This document shows, piece after piece, positions 46,640-54,912 of a stretch of 64,000 nt of DNA. Origin of the DNA: Phycisphaerales bacterium (lineage in GTDB: Bacteria; Planctomycetota; Phycisphaerae; Sedimentisphaerales; Anaerobacaceae); the NCBI GenBank assembly GCA_030602885.1, contig JAUVYV010000014.1:1-64000 (forward strand), in the 5' to 3' direction. The translations under genes were made by a program, and so were the position numbers. The notes beneath the pieces are model-generated. The model worked only from the letters and a program-made list of their open reading frames with translations, ran no database searches and had not been told where the DNA came from. How positions within the stretch are numbered: the stretch's first letter is position 1; every line of letters begins with the position of its first letter.

Positions 46640-48019
46640 CTATTTTCTGATGATGACGGCTGCGTATGTGCCGTCGTGGTCGGGCTCCTGGGCTGAGGGG
46701 AGAATGAGTTTTTCTTCTTTCAGTTTGAAGCCGGGGTTTCCTTTGAGGAATTGGGCGACGAGCAGATTGTTTTCCTGCGGCTGGGCCGAGCAGGTACTGT
46801 AGCAGATGTCGCCATTGGGTTTGAGCATTTTGGCGGCGGTTTCGAGCAGACCGAGCTGGATGCGGGAGAGGTTATCGAGGGCGGATTTGGTTATGCGGTG
46901 ACGTACTTCGGGTCGTTTTGCCAGTACGCCGGTATTCGAGCAGGGGACATCGACGAGGATGGCGTCGAATGGGCCGGTGGAATCGGCGAGTTTGTCGAGG
47001 TGCGCGTAGTCGATAACGGCGATGCTGTCGGTGAGCCGGAGGCGGTCGAGGTTTTCGCGGACTTTTTCGAGGCGATTGGGGTCGATGTCGGTGGCGAAGA
47101 TTCTTGCCTTGTTTTGGGCAGCTTCGGCTAATTGTGTGGTTTTTGTGCCGGGCGCTGCGCAGAGGTCGAGGATGGTCCAGTCCGGCCGGGGGTTCAAAAA
47201 ACGCACCACTTGTGAGGCAGCCAAATCCTGAACCGTAAACAGCCCATCACTGAATCCCGGCAGCTTATCTATCGCCTTTGCGCGTTTGAGTTTTATCATT
47301 TGGCTTTCGCCGACAGGCTCACATTCGATGCCATCGGCCCGGAGTTTTTCTGCGAGCTTCTGTGCGGTTGTCTTTAAGGTATTCGGCCTGATATAGACGC
47401 TCGGCCTGCGATTGCTCGCAAAACAGATTTGTCTGGTTTGCTCGGGCCCGTAAGCTTCCAGCCAGCCATTGACGAGCCAGCGCGGCAGTGAGAATGCAAA
47501 GGCAAGATAGCCGACGGGTGATTCTTCTGGGTCGGGAAAAAGTGATATGTCAAGCTCACAACCGGTTAGGGTCGAATGCGGAATCGTATTTCGCGGTTCT
47601 GCCAGGTTGAGGGGTTTTTCGCGGTTGGTGATATGTCTGGTGGTTTGGCGGAGGACAGCATTGACGAAGCCGGCCTGCTTTTTGTTGGTCACGGATTTTG
47701 CATATTCGACGGCCTCGGCGACAATCGCATGCCTGGCGGTCCGGGGACAATAGAGGAGCTCATAGACAGCCGCCCGCAGAATATTCAGTATCTTTGCCGG
47801 TATCCTCTCGGGCGGGCAGTCGGAGACCTTCGCGATGAGCATATCAATCAGCGAGCGATTTTTGATTACGCCAAAGACGAGGTCCGTAGCGCGCTGAGTT
47901 TCAGTGGTTCGGCGAAGAAAGTCACTGAGGATGTCAGTGACATTGTCTTTTCGCGGGTCGGTGCGGGAAAGGACTTGCGCGGCAATTGCGCGAGCGGTTT
48001 TGGGTCTGGGTGGTGACAT
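46640..48019 (-). CDS. rsmB: 16S rRNA cytosine-967 methyltransferase RsmB
   Basis: The product has 459 residues. An N-terminal NusB-like RNA-binding domain (ARAIAAQVLSRTDPRKDNV, TDLVFGVIKNRSLID) precedes the Rossmann methyltransferase domain with SAM motif LDLCAAPGTKTTQLAEA. The two catalytic Cys motifs are VPCSNTG and YSTCS. It methylates C967 of 16S rRNA. It is the last gene of the leftward lptB-def-fmt-rsmB cluster, one base after fmt. Confidence 0.96.
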   Translation of the reverse strand: MSPPRPKTARAIAAQVLSRTDPRKDNVTDILSDFLRRTTETQRATDLVFGVIKNRSLIDMLIAKVSDCPPERIPAKILNILRAAVYELLYCPRTARHAIVAEAVEYAKSVTNKKQAGFVNAVLRQTTRHITNREKPLNLAEPRNTIPHSTLTGCELDISLFPDPEESPVGYLAFAFSLPRWLVNGWLEAYGPEQTRQICFASNRRPSVYIRPNTLKTTAQKLAEKLRADGIECEPVGESQMIKLKRAKAIDKLPGFSDGLFTVQDLAASQVVRFLNPRPDWTILDLCAAPGTKTTQLAEAAQNKARIFATDIDPNRLEKVRENLDRLRLTDSIAVIDYAHLDKLADSTGPFDAILVDVPCSNTGVLAKRPEVRHRITKSALDNLSRIQLGLLETAAKMLKPNGDICYSTCSAQPQENNLLVAQFLKGNPGFKLKEEKLILPSAQEPDHDGTYAAVIIRK

Positions 48020-48020
48020 A

Positions 48021-48974
48021 TTACGGCTCGATTTTTTTGAATGCGTCGCCGGGCCTGGTTGCTCTGCCGTTGACGAAGGCGGCGAAGGTCATCAGGCGGG
48101 ACCCTTCCGGCTTGATTTGCGTAATCCGCAGGGCAGCTTTGCCGCAGACGACATCGAGGTTTTCATCCAGTGTTCCCGGTGGCCGGCCCTGTGAATCCTT
48201 TGTCCAGACGATATCGGCCCCGGCGATTGTCACCCGTTCGTGCTTTGAGCCCTTCTTCGGCTGATAGAGTGCAGCGGCACCGGGCCAGGGCCAAAAGCCC
48301 ATTATCTTTCGCCTCAGAACCTCAGCCGGCTCGGCGAAATCCAGAAAGCCGTCGCTTTTTTTCAATTTCGGCGCCTGCGTCGCTTTAGAATCATCCTGTT
48401 TTTCATACGCGGCCGTTCCGTCGGCAATCTTGTTGATAGTCTCTACGAGCAGGGGCGCTGCCATCTCGGCCAGGCGGTCGTGAAGGTGTCCTGCTGTCTG
48501 GCCGGGTTCTATCGGCGTGCTTAGCTGAGCGAGAATGTCCCCGGCATCCATCTTCTCAGCTACCGTGATGATGCTTATGCCCGTCTCGGTCTCGCCGTTG
48601 ACAATGGCCCAGTTTATCGGCGCGGCCCCGCGGTACTTGGGCAGCAAGGAGGCGTGGACGTTGACGGCGGCGTTCGGCGCAACCTCAAGGAGTTTTTTGC
48701 CAATCTTTTGGCCGAAGGCGATGACCACGATAAGCTCCGGCTTGTATGCGGCAATTTTTTCGATAACCTGCGGTGCGTTTATGTCGTCGGCTTCGATGTG
48801 CGGTATGGAATGGTCGTTGGCCCAGAGTGCCACGGGCGTCGGCCGCCTCTTTCTGCCGCGTCCTGCAGCTTTTGCGGGCTGAGTGACAACGAATTCCAAC
48901 CGGTGGCTCGAAGCGGCAATCGCATCGAGACACGGAATACCGAACCGGCCACTGCCGAGATAAACGATTCTCAT
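48021..48974 (-). CDS. fmt: Methionyl-tRNA formyltransferase
   Basis: The product has 317 residues and formylates initiator Met-tRNA. It starts MRIVYLGSGRFGIPCLDAI. The formyl-folate site has NVHASLLPKYRGAAPINWA, with Asn-His and the downstream Asp in DAGDILAQ. A C-terminal OB-fold domain follows (FWPWPGAAALY, IKPEGSRLMTFAAFVNG). It sits between def and rsmB, an arrangement known from many bacteria. Confidence 0.97.
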   Translation of the reverse strand: MRIVYLGSGRFGIPCLDAIAASSHRLEFVVTQPAKAAGRGRKRRPTPVALWANDHSIPHIEADDINAPQVIEKIAAYKPELIVVIAFGQKIGKKLLEVAPNAAVNVHASLLPKYRGAAPINWAIVNGETETGISIITVAEKMDAGDILAQLSTPIEPGQTAGHLHDRLAEMAAPLLVETINKIADGTAAYEKQDDSKATQAPKLKKSDGFLDFAEPAEVLRRKIMGFWPWPGAAALYQPKKGSKHERVTIAGADIVWTKDSQGRPPGTLDENLDVVCGKAALRITQIKPEGSRLMTFAAFVNGRATRPGDAFKKIEP

Positions 48975-49003
48975 TTACTCTTCCCAAGCGTAAAGGCAGG
49001 ACG

Positions 49004-49537
49004 CTACCGTGCATTCGCACTGTTATGCTTTTCTTCGAGCTTTTTGAGCTGTCTTCTGTGTCCGATTCGAGCAGCGGCGCCCATGCGACTGAGGATAGTT
49101 ACTCCCTCGATATGGTCGTACTCGTGCTGCAGGGCCCTGGCGTAAAGCCCGTCGGCCTCTTCGGTGAACTCATTGCCGTCGAGGTCCGTTGCGGTAACGG
49201 TCGCCTTCTTGTAACGTTTGACCTTCGTATATATGCCGGGAACGGAAAGACAGCCTTCCTCGTTTTGCTCAAGGTCGCCGCTCGGTCTGACGGTCGGGTT
49301 GATGAAAACGCGGACGTTCTCTTTGCTGCTGTCAAGCGATATGATAAAGAGACGCAGGGCGACTCCGGCCTGCGGCGCGGCCAGACCTACCCCCTTATTG
49401 GCGATCATAATCTCCGTCATCTTCTCGACTAATAGACGGATATTGTCGTCGATATTCTCGACCGGCTCGGCCGGTCGCGCCAATACACCGGCAGGATAAT
49501 GCGTTATCCCGCATTTGTCCGCATCAATCTCGGACAT
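49004..49537 (-). CDS. def: Peptide deformylase
   Basis: The product has 177 residues and removes N-formyl groups with a bound metal. All three motifs are present: GVGLAAPQ, EGCLSVPG and QHEYDHIEG (HExxH type). Two adjacent ATGs follow GAGAGG; I chose 49537, seven to eight bases after it, with 49540 as the alternative. A longer frame to 49576 has no ribosome site. fmt starts 30 bases downstream of its stop. Confidence 0.96.
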   Translation of the reverse strand: MSEIDADKCGITHYPAGVLARPAEPVENIDDNIRLLVEKMTEIMIANKGVGLAAPQAGVALRLFIISLDSSKENVRVFINPTVRPSGDLEQNEEGCLSVPGIYTKVKRYKKATVTATDLDGNEFTEEADGLYARALQHEYDHIEGVTILSRMGAAARIGHRRQLKKLEEKHNSANAR

Positions 49538-49593
49538 CATCAAACCTCTCAGTTTAACTGCCTTTGCGACGCACACGCAGGGGCGGTACAGCT

Positions 49594-50328
49594 CTAATCA
49601 AATTCGTCGCCGGCGAATATATTGCCGAGATATGCCTTGCGGATGGTCTCGTTCTGAATTATCTCGGCGGGCGTTCCTTCACCAATCACCTTGCCGTGGT
49701 CAATGATATAGGCCTTGTCCACGACCTCCAATGTCCTTTCAACATTGTGGTCGGTAATCAGAATGCTGACACCGGAGGCAACGAGGCGACGAACATCGGC
49801 CTGGAGGTCCTGGACGGCAATGGGGTCAACGCCGCTGAAGGGCTCATCGAGCAGAATCAACGACGGCTCGGTCACCATTGCACGAGCAATCTCAAGTTTT
49901 CTTCGCTCACCGCCGGAGAGGAACCTTCCATGGCTGCCAGCCACCTCGGTCAGGCCGAACCGGTCAATCAACTCATCGGCCCTGCGGTTGCGTTCTTTGG
50001 TTGTGATTGACATTGTCTCAAGGATGGCATAGAGGTTGTCTCTGACGCTGAGCCGCTGGAAGATGCTGGGCTCCTGCGAGAGATAGCCGATGCCTAATCT
50101 CGCCCGCCTGTACATCGGCAGGGTGGTAATGTTCCTGCCGGCGAAGATGACCTTCCCGTCCGTCCGCGACACCATCCCCATAATCATCCGAAACGTTGTG
50201 GTCTTACCCGCACCGTTGCGACCCAGCAATCCGACGATGCTGCGCTGGGATATCGTAATCGAGACACCGTTGACAACCGCTCTGCCGGAGTATTTCTTAA
50301 CCAGACCACAAGTCTCAAGGAGAGTCAT
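49594..50328 (-). CDS. lptB: LPS-export ABC ATPase LptB-like
   Basis: The product has 244 residues. It is an ABC ATPase with Walker A GLLGRNGAGKTTTF, the signature FLSGGERRKLEIARAM, and Walker B LILLDEPFSGVDPIA with a His switch in ITDHN. The N-terminus LLETCGLVKKYSGRAVVNGVS and the overall pattern match LptB, which powers lipopolysaccharide export with LptFG. Its other subunits are not in the window. Starts at ATG 50328 or GTG 50334 are possible, with GAGGTGG upstream. Confidence 0.88.
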   Translation of the reverse strand: MTLLETCGLVKKYSGRAVVNGVSITISQRSIVGLLGRNGAGKTTTFRMIMGMVSRTDGKVIFAGRNITTLPMYRRARLGIGYLSQEPSIFQRLSVRDNLYAILETMSITTKERNRRADELIDRFGLTEVAGSHGRFLSGGERRKLEIARAMVTEPSLILLDEPFSGVDPIAVQDLQADVRRLVASGVSILITDHNVERTLEVVDKAYIIDHGKVIGEGTPAEIIQNETIRKAYLGNIFAGDEFD

Positions 50329-50629
50329 ATTCACTGAATCTGCCACCTCACCTAAGTTCCATCTGCTGCGTACCGCCCGCGGCATTTGTGGTATTATAGC
50401 AGCAGCGCTGCCCGAAGCAAACAAATAGCCGCTTACCCTGGCGGCGTTGCCCTGCTCGGGCGGGAAAATTGCACAATACGGCTTTTGTCAAAAAGCAATA
50501 AATAATCTGGCCTTTCAACGGCAATTTTGCTATTAAGTAACGCCTGCTGTCCGTCAGCAGGATCAGGGGTAGTGCTCAGAGCGAGAACAAAACCCTGAGA
50601 TTAGGAAAGTTTATTGGAAATGATAGTAT

Positions 50630-51406
50630 ATGTTCGCAGTCATAAGTGATATGCACTCGAATATAGAGGCGCTTACGACGGTGCTGGCGGATATCGAAAA
50701 CCGCGGCATAAAGACAATCTACTGCCTCGGTGATGTCATCGGCTACGCTGCAAACCCCCGGCAGTGCCTTGACCTTATCATTGAGAAGACAGAGCTATGC
50801 CTGCTGGGCAACCACGACTACGCCACACTGTATGAGCCCACCAACTTCAACTATGGGGCTGAGCAGGCAAGCTTCTGGACCCGCTTTAATCTCGAAGCAG
50901 AAGAGGGCAGGGGGCTGCGAGATAAGAGATGGGAGTTTTTGGGCAACCTGCCGATGCGAAGAACGGTCGAGATGAAACTCGGCGGCGTTGATGCGTCAAT
51001 CGATTTTATCCACGCCTCGCCGAGAAGGCCCATCAACGAATACATCTTCCCCGACGATGTCTATACGAATCCGATGAAGGTGCGTGTCATCTTCGAGCGT
51101 GTGAAGCACATCTGCTTCGTGGGACATACGCATCTGCCCGGCGTCTTTCTTGACGAACCGGACTTTTACCTGCCTGCAGAGCTCGGCGATGTGTACCCTA
51201 TTGTGGAACACGAAAAGGCCGTCATTAATATCGGCTCGGTCGGCCAGCCGAGGGACAGGGACAACCGCGCAAGCTATGTCTGTGTGGAGGATAACGAAGT
51301 GCACTTCGTCCGGCTGGGATACGACTACGAAACCACAGCCGCGAAAATAAGAGCCATCGACCAGCTTGACAACTTCAATGCCGACCGGTTACAGGAAGGG
51401 AGATAG
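50630..51406 (+). CDS. Calcineurin-like metallophosphoesterase
   Basis: The product has 258 residues and the complete metal-binding set: Asp7 and His9 in ISDMHSN, GDVIGYAANP, GNHDYATLY and FVGHTHLPG. The fold matches the YfcE/MJ0936-like group. The substrate is unknown; related proteins hydrolyse phosphodiesters, cyclic nucleotides or dinucleotides. It precedes yidC by ten bases, and the two are surely co-transcribed. Confidence 0.92.
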   Translation: MFAVISDMHSNIEALTTVLADIENRGIKTIYCLGDVIGYAANPRQCLDLIIEKTELCLLGNHDYATLYEPTNFNYGAEQASFWTRFNLEAEEGRGLRDKRWEFLGNLPMRRTVEMKLGGVDASIDFIHASPRRPINEYIFPDDVYTNPMKVRVIFERVKHICFVGHTHLPGVFLDEPDFYLPAELGDVYPIVEHEKAVINIGSVGQPRDRDNRASYVCVEDNEVHFVRLGYDYETTAAKIRAIDQLDNFNADRLQEGR

Positions 51407-51416
51407 TAGCTCAGAT

Positions 51417-53426
51417 ATGAACTTCAGGACTATCCTCACTATCACTGTAATTGTATCCTGCCTTTTCTGCGGTGTTCTTGTGGTAGAGTCCGGCATTTTC
51501 CGCACCTTCGGCGCAGGTGGGCCCTGTACTTTGCTGCAAATGACAACAGATGACATTGCAGGGGCGGCAGTTTCGCCGGCCCAGGCAAAGCCGCAGCTCC
51601 AACCGGCTCCAGGCGTTGTCTATTCCGTCAGCAACGCCCCTGCAAAAACAGTCATCCTCGGCGCAGAAGACCCGAACACGGAAGGTCCTGAGACGGGCTT
51701 CAAATTCCAGCTTCAGTTGACTTCCAAAGGCGCCGCCATTGCCAAAGCCATCTTCAGCAACAGAGACGGCAAAGGATTCGACGACCGCGACCACGAAAAC
51801 CCTCAGCCGCTCGTTCTTCTCTCGCCCGCCGGGCTGGGCGGCAACCGACAACTCTTCTCGATGGCAAACGGTGCCTTCGTCTTCGTGGATCAGCAACTGC
51901 GACTGCCTCTCGACAAGCTTAACTGGAAGAGTTTGCCTGTGGAGACAGCGGGCGATGGTTCCCAGGTCGCTCGCTTCGAAGCAGTCATCAAAGATAAATC
52001 AACGGCTGAGCCGGTTATCAAACTGACTAAGACTTATCGAGTTACCCCCGGGATTTACCATCTCGACTGCGATATTACCGTCGAGAACCTCTCCGATGGT
52101 GAACAGAAAGTCCGCTACAATCTGACCGGGCCTACCGGACTGCAGAGGGAGGCACTGCGCACCGATGGAAGAAAGGCCATCGCCGGATTCAGCGACACTC
52201 GCGGCCAGGTTACAAGCATGCGGCTTGGCACAAGAAGACTGCAAAAAGCCAAGACTATAGATGACCGGCAGCTCAGAATGCCCAACGCCGCCTTCCTCTG
52301 GGCGGCGGTAGCCAATAAGTACTTTGCCGCTATTGTTGTCCCCACGCCCGAGGAAGGTAAGAACTTCTGCGACTGGGTCACGGACAGGACAGCTCGCTTC
52401 TACAATCCCGACGCAGACAAAAGGGCGGACAGCGGCGACGAGAATATCTCCCTGGACCTCAGTATTGCCTCAGCCATGCTCGGTGCAGCCGAGAATCCGT
52501 CCAGCTCGAGGAACTATCACTTCCTGATTTATCTCGGCCCGAAAGACAAGAGCCTGTTCGACAAAAACGAATTGTATAAAGGGCTGGGTTTTTTCCATAC
52601 GATAGATTTCATGCCGTGCTTTTGCTGTCCTGCGGCGATTATTCACCCGCTGGCGTTTGGGATTCTGGCCCTGATGAAATGGCTGTATTTCTTTATCCCG
52701 AACTACGGCGTCGTCATCATAATTTTCGTATTCTTAGTCCGGCTCGCACTGCATCCGCTCACGAAGAAGAGCCAGATCTCGATGAGCAAGATGGGCAAGC
52801 TTGCGCCGATGGCCGAGGAGATAAAGAAGAAGTACGCAGGCGACAAGGCCGAGATGAACCGCCGGATGATGGCCCTTTACAAAGAGCACGGCGCTTCGCC
52901 CGTTATGGGCATGCTGCCGATGTTCGCTCAGATGCCAATCTGGATAGCGCTATACAGCGCCATATATGCGAGTATCGAGCTACGGGGGGCGTCATTTTTG
53001 CCGTTCTGGATTACGGACCTTTCGGCTCCGGACGCGCTGTTCAGATTTGAGGCCATAACTTTGCCGCTGTTTGGCGTGCTCGACTCGTTTAACCTGCTGC
53101 CGATTATGATGGGCGTCGCGTTCTATCTGCAACAGAAGCTAATGCCCTCCCAGGCGGCGGCTTCGACGAACCCGCAGATGGCACAGCAGCAGAAGATGAT
53201 GATGATTATGCTGCCGGTGCTGTTTCCGCTGATGCTGTACAAGGCCCCGTCGGGTCTGAATCTGTATATTATGTCGAGCGTCTTTGCCGGCGTCGTCGAG
53301 CAGTACGTCATCAAGAAACACATCCGCGAAAAGGAGCAGGCCGAGGCACAGGGCCTTGTTCCCGTGACCAGCAAGACAGGCGGCAAGGTCAAAAAGAAAA
53401 AGCCGAAACCGTTCTACAAGATGTAA
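51417..53426 (+). CDS. yidC: Membrane protein insertase YidC
   Basis: The product has 669 residues. ATG 51417 follows GGGAGA at some distance. An N-terminal membrane helix (ILTITVIVSCLFCGVLVV) precedes a large periplasmic beta domain (about 90-400). The insertase core has the helices YGVVIIIFVFLVRLALHPLT (with the functional Arg) and QMPIWIALYSAIYASIELR, then PSGLNLYIMSSVFAGVVEQY. The C-terminal tail is Lys-rich (KVKKKKPKP), as in ribosome-binding versions. It lies between the phosphoesterase and mnmE; a yidC-mnmE neighbourhood is common. Confidence 0.97.
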   Translation: MNFRTILTITVIVSCLFCGVLVVESGIFRTFGAGGPCTLLQMTTDDIAGAAVSPAQAKPQLQPAPGVVYSVSNAPAKTVILGAEDPNTEGPETGFKFQLQLTSKGAAIAKAIFSNRDGKGFDDRDHENPQPLVLLSPAGLGGNRQLFSMANGAFVFVDQQLRLPLDKLNWKSLPVETAGDGSQVARFEAVIKDKSTAEPVIKLTKTYRVTPGIYHLDCDITVENLSDGEQKVRYNLTGPTGLQREALRTDGRKAIAGFSDTRGQVTSMRLGTRRLQKAKTIDDRQLRMPNAAFLWAAVANKYFAAIVVPTPEEGKNFCDWVTDRTARFYNPDADKRADSGDENISLDLSIASAMLGAAENPSSSRNYHFLIYLGPKDKSLFDKNELYKGLGFFHTIDFMPCFCCPAAIIHPLAFGILALMKWLYFFIPNYGVVIIIFVFLVRLALHPLTKKSQISMSKMGKLAPMAEEIKKKYAGDKAEMNRRMMALYKEHGASPVMGMLPMFAQMPIWIALYSAIYASIELRGASFLPFWITDLSAPDALFRFEAITLPLFGVLDSFNLLPIMMGVAFYLQQKLMPSQAAASTNPQMAQQQKMMMIMLPVLFPLMLYKAPSGLNLYIMSSVFAGVVEQYVIKKHIREKEQAEAQGLVPVTSKTGGKVKKKKPKPFYKM

Positions 53427-53443
53427 GCTTACTCAGCAGTAAC

Positions 53444-54856
53444 ATGTACCGCCCCGATGACACAATCGTTGCCGTAAGCACTCCTGCCTCAGAGAAAAGA
53501 GTCATCGTCCGAATAAGCGGTCCCGACACCGTCAAGGGCGTCCGGCAGATATTCGAACCACCGGTCGGCTCAGGCCCAAGCAGCGTCACTTCAGGTCAAA
53601 TAGTCGTCGCTGGCAACCTCAAACTCGATGCGACACTGTATCTGTTTAAGTCACCGCACTCGTACACCGGCGAAGACCTCGCAGAGATTCACGTGTTTTC
53701 CAACCGAGCCGTAACCAATTCTGTTCTGACTTCGCTTCTTAACAGGGGCCTGCGAGCAGCCGAGCCGGGCGAGTTCACCGCTCGGGCATACTTCAACAAC
53801 AAAATCGACCTGGCGCAGGCAGAGGCGGTCAACGAGATAATTACGGCATCGAACCGCTTCCAGCTTAACGCGGCGGAGAATCTGCTCACGGGCCGGCTGG
53901 CCGAGACGACAAAGCGGATATGCGATGCAATTATGGATTGTCTGACCACGCTGGAGGCAGGACTGGACTTTAGCAGTGAGGACATAGAATTCACATCCGG
54001 TGCAGAGACCGTCGGTAAGCTCACAGCGATAACATCCGACCTTCACAACCTGCTCGCCTCATCAATCCGGTGCGAGTCACTTATCGAGTTGCCCGCTGTC
54101 GGCATCGCCGGTGCTCCCAACGCCGGGAAAAGCACGCTGGGCAACGCACTGTTAGGCCGAGAAAGAAGCATCGTATCACCGCAGCGAAAGACTACGAGAG
54201 ACGTACTGACCGCAGAATTGACACTTAGCCACTGTCGATGCGTTCTGTTTGACTGCGCAGGCTTGATATTACAGGCCGAAACAATACTCGATGAGCTTGC
54301 TCAGCAGGCAGCCGTCCAGGCCCTGCACAATGCCTCGGTCGTTCTGTTCTGTGTCGATATCGCCAGGCCGGATTGGAGTGAGGACCTCTCTGTCCTGGAG
54401 CTGATAGAGGCAAAGGACGTTATACCGGTCGCGACAAAAACAGATTTGCTTTTGGACAAGGGTCTAAACGAGCGACTCATTCGGCTCAACAAATCCTTCG
54501 GCGCCGATTTTCTGGTTGTCTCCGCTCACACGGGACTTGGCCTCGATAGACTGAAATCGGCCATAGACAATACAATCATCGCCGCAACGATGCCGGCAGC
54601 CGACAAACAGCGCGATACGCGATACGCGATACGCAATACGCGATACGAAATTGCCCTGACGGCGCGACACACTCAGGCCGTCACCGAGGCCACGGACGAT
54701 ATTACCCAGGCCGTCAATGAGTTAAAGGCAGGCAATGACGAAATCGCCGCAATGCACCTCCGCACGGCTTACCAGGGGCTTATCGGTCTCCAACAGCATA
54801 CGATCGACGAAAAAATCCTCGAAAGAATCTTCTCCCGCTTCTGCGTTGGCAAATAA
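53444..54856 (+). CDS. mnmE: tRNA modification GTPase MnmE with a repeat-encoded insert
   Basis: The product has 470 residues. MnmE with MnmG makes 5-carboxymethylaminomethyl-uridine at tRNA wobble positions. The N-terminal folate-binding domain (DTIVAVSTPASEKRVIVRISGP), helical domain (AYFNNKIDLAQAEAVNEII), GTPase motif GAPNAGKST (223-231) and the C-terminal FCVGK, with the essential Cys, are all present. Between G domain and final helices, residues about 390-401 (RDTRYAIRNTRY) are encoded by a 7-bp tandem array (54611-54645) and have no counterpart in usual MnmE. The frame survives only at this copy number or a multiple of three units away. mnmG is not in the window. Confidence 0.95.
   Translation: MYRPDDTIVAVSTPASEKRVIVRISGPDTVKGVRQIFEPPVGSGPSSVTSGQIVVAGNLKLDATLYLFKSPHSYTGEDLAEIHVFSNRAVTNSVLTSLLNRGLRAAEPGEFTARAYFNNKIDLAQAEAVNEIITASNRFQLNAAENLLTGRLAETTKRICDAIMDCLTTLEAGLDFSSEDIEFTSGAETVGKLTAITSDLHNLLASSIRCESLIELPAVGIAGAPNAGKSTLGNALLGRERSIVSPQRKTTRDVLTAELTLSHCRCVLFDCAGLILQAETILDELAQQAAVQALHNASVVLFCVDIARPDWSEDLSVLELIEAKDVIPVATKTDLLLDKGLNERLIRLNKSFGADFLVVSAHTGLGLDRLKSAIDNTIIAATMPAADKQRDTRYAIRNTRYEIALTARHTQAVTEATDDITQAVNELKAGNDEIAAMHLRTAYQGLIGLQQHTIDEKILERIFSRFCVGK
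54611..54645. repeat. 7-bp tandem repeat inside mnmE
   Basis: Five units run CGCGATA three times, CGCAATA, CGCGATA, in the reverse orientation of the other loci. The total of 35 bp is not a multiple of three. Confidence 0.93.
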
Positions 54857-54898
54857 AAAAGAGCGTAAGCCGCGGACAACTTACGTTCTTGAGTTTTT
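54855..54898. terminator. Bidirectional terminator between mnmE and dnaK
   Basis: AAGAGCGTAAG / CTTACGTTCTT forms an 11-bp stem with one wobble (54859-54890). TTTTT follows on the + side and the AAAAAA before it gives T residues for leftward dnaK transcripts. Confidence 0.85.
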
Positions 54899-54912
54899 GT
54901 GCGTTAGCGTTC

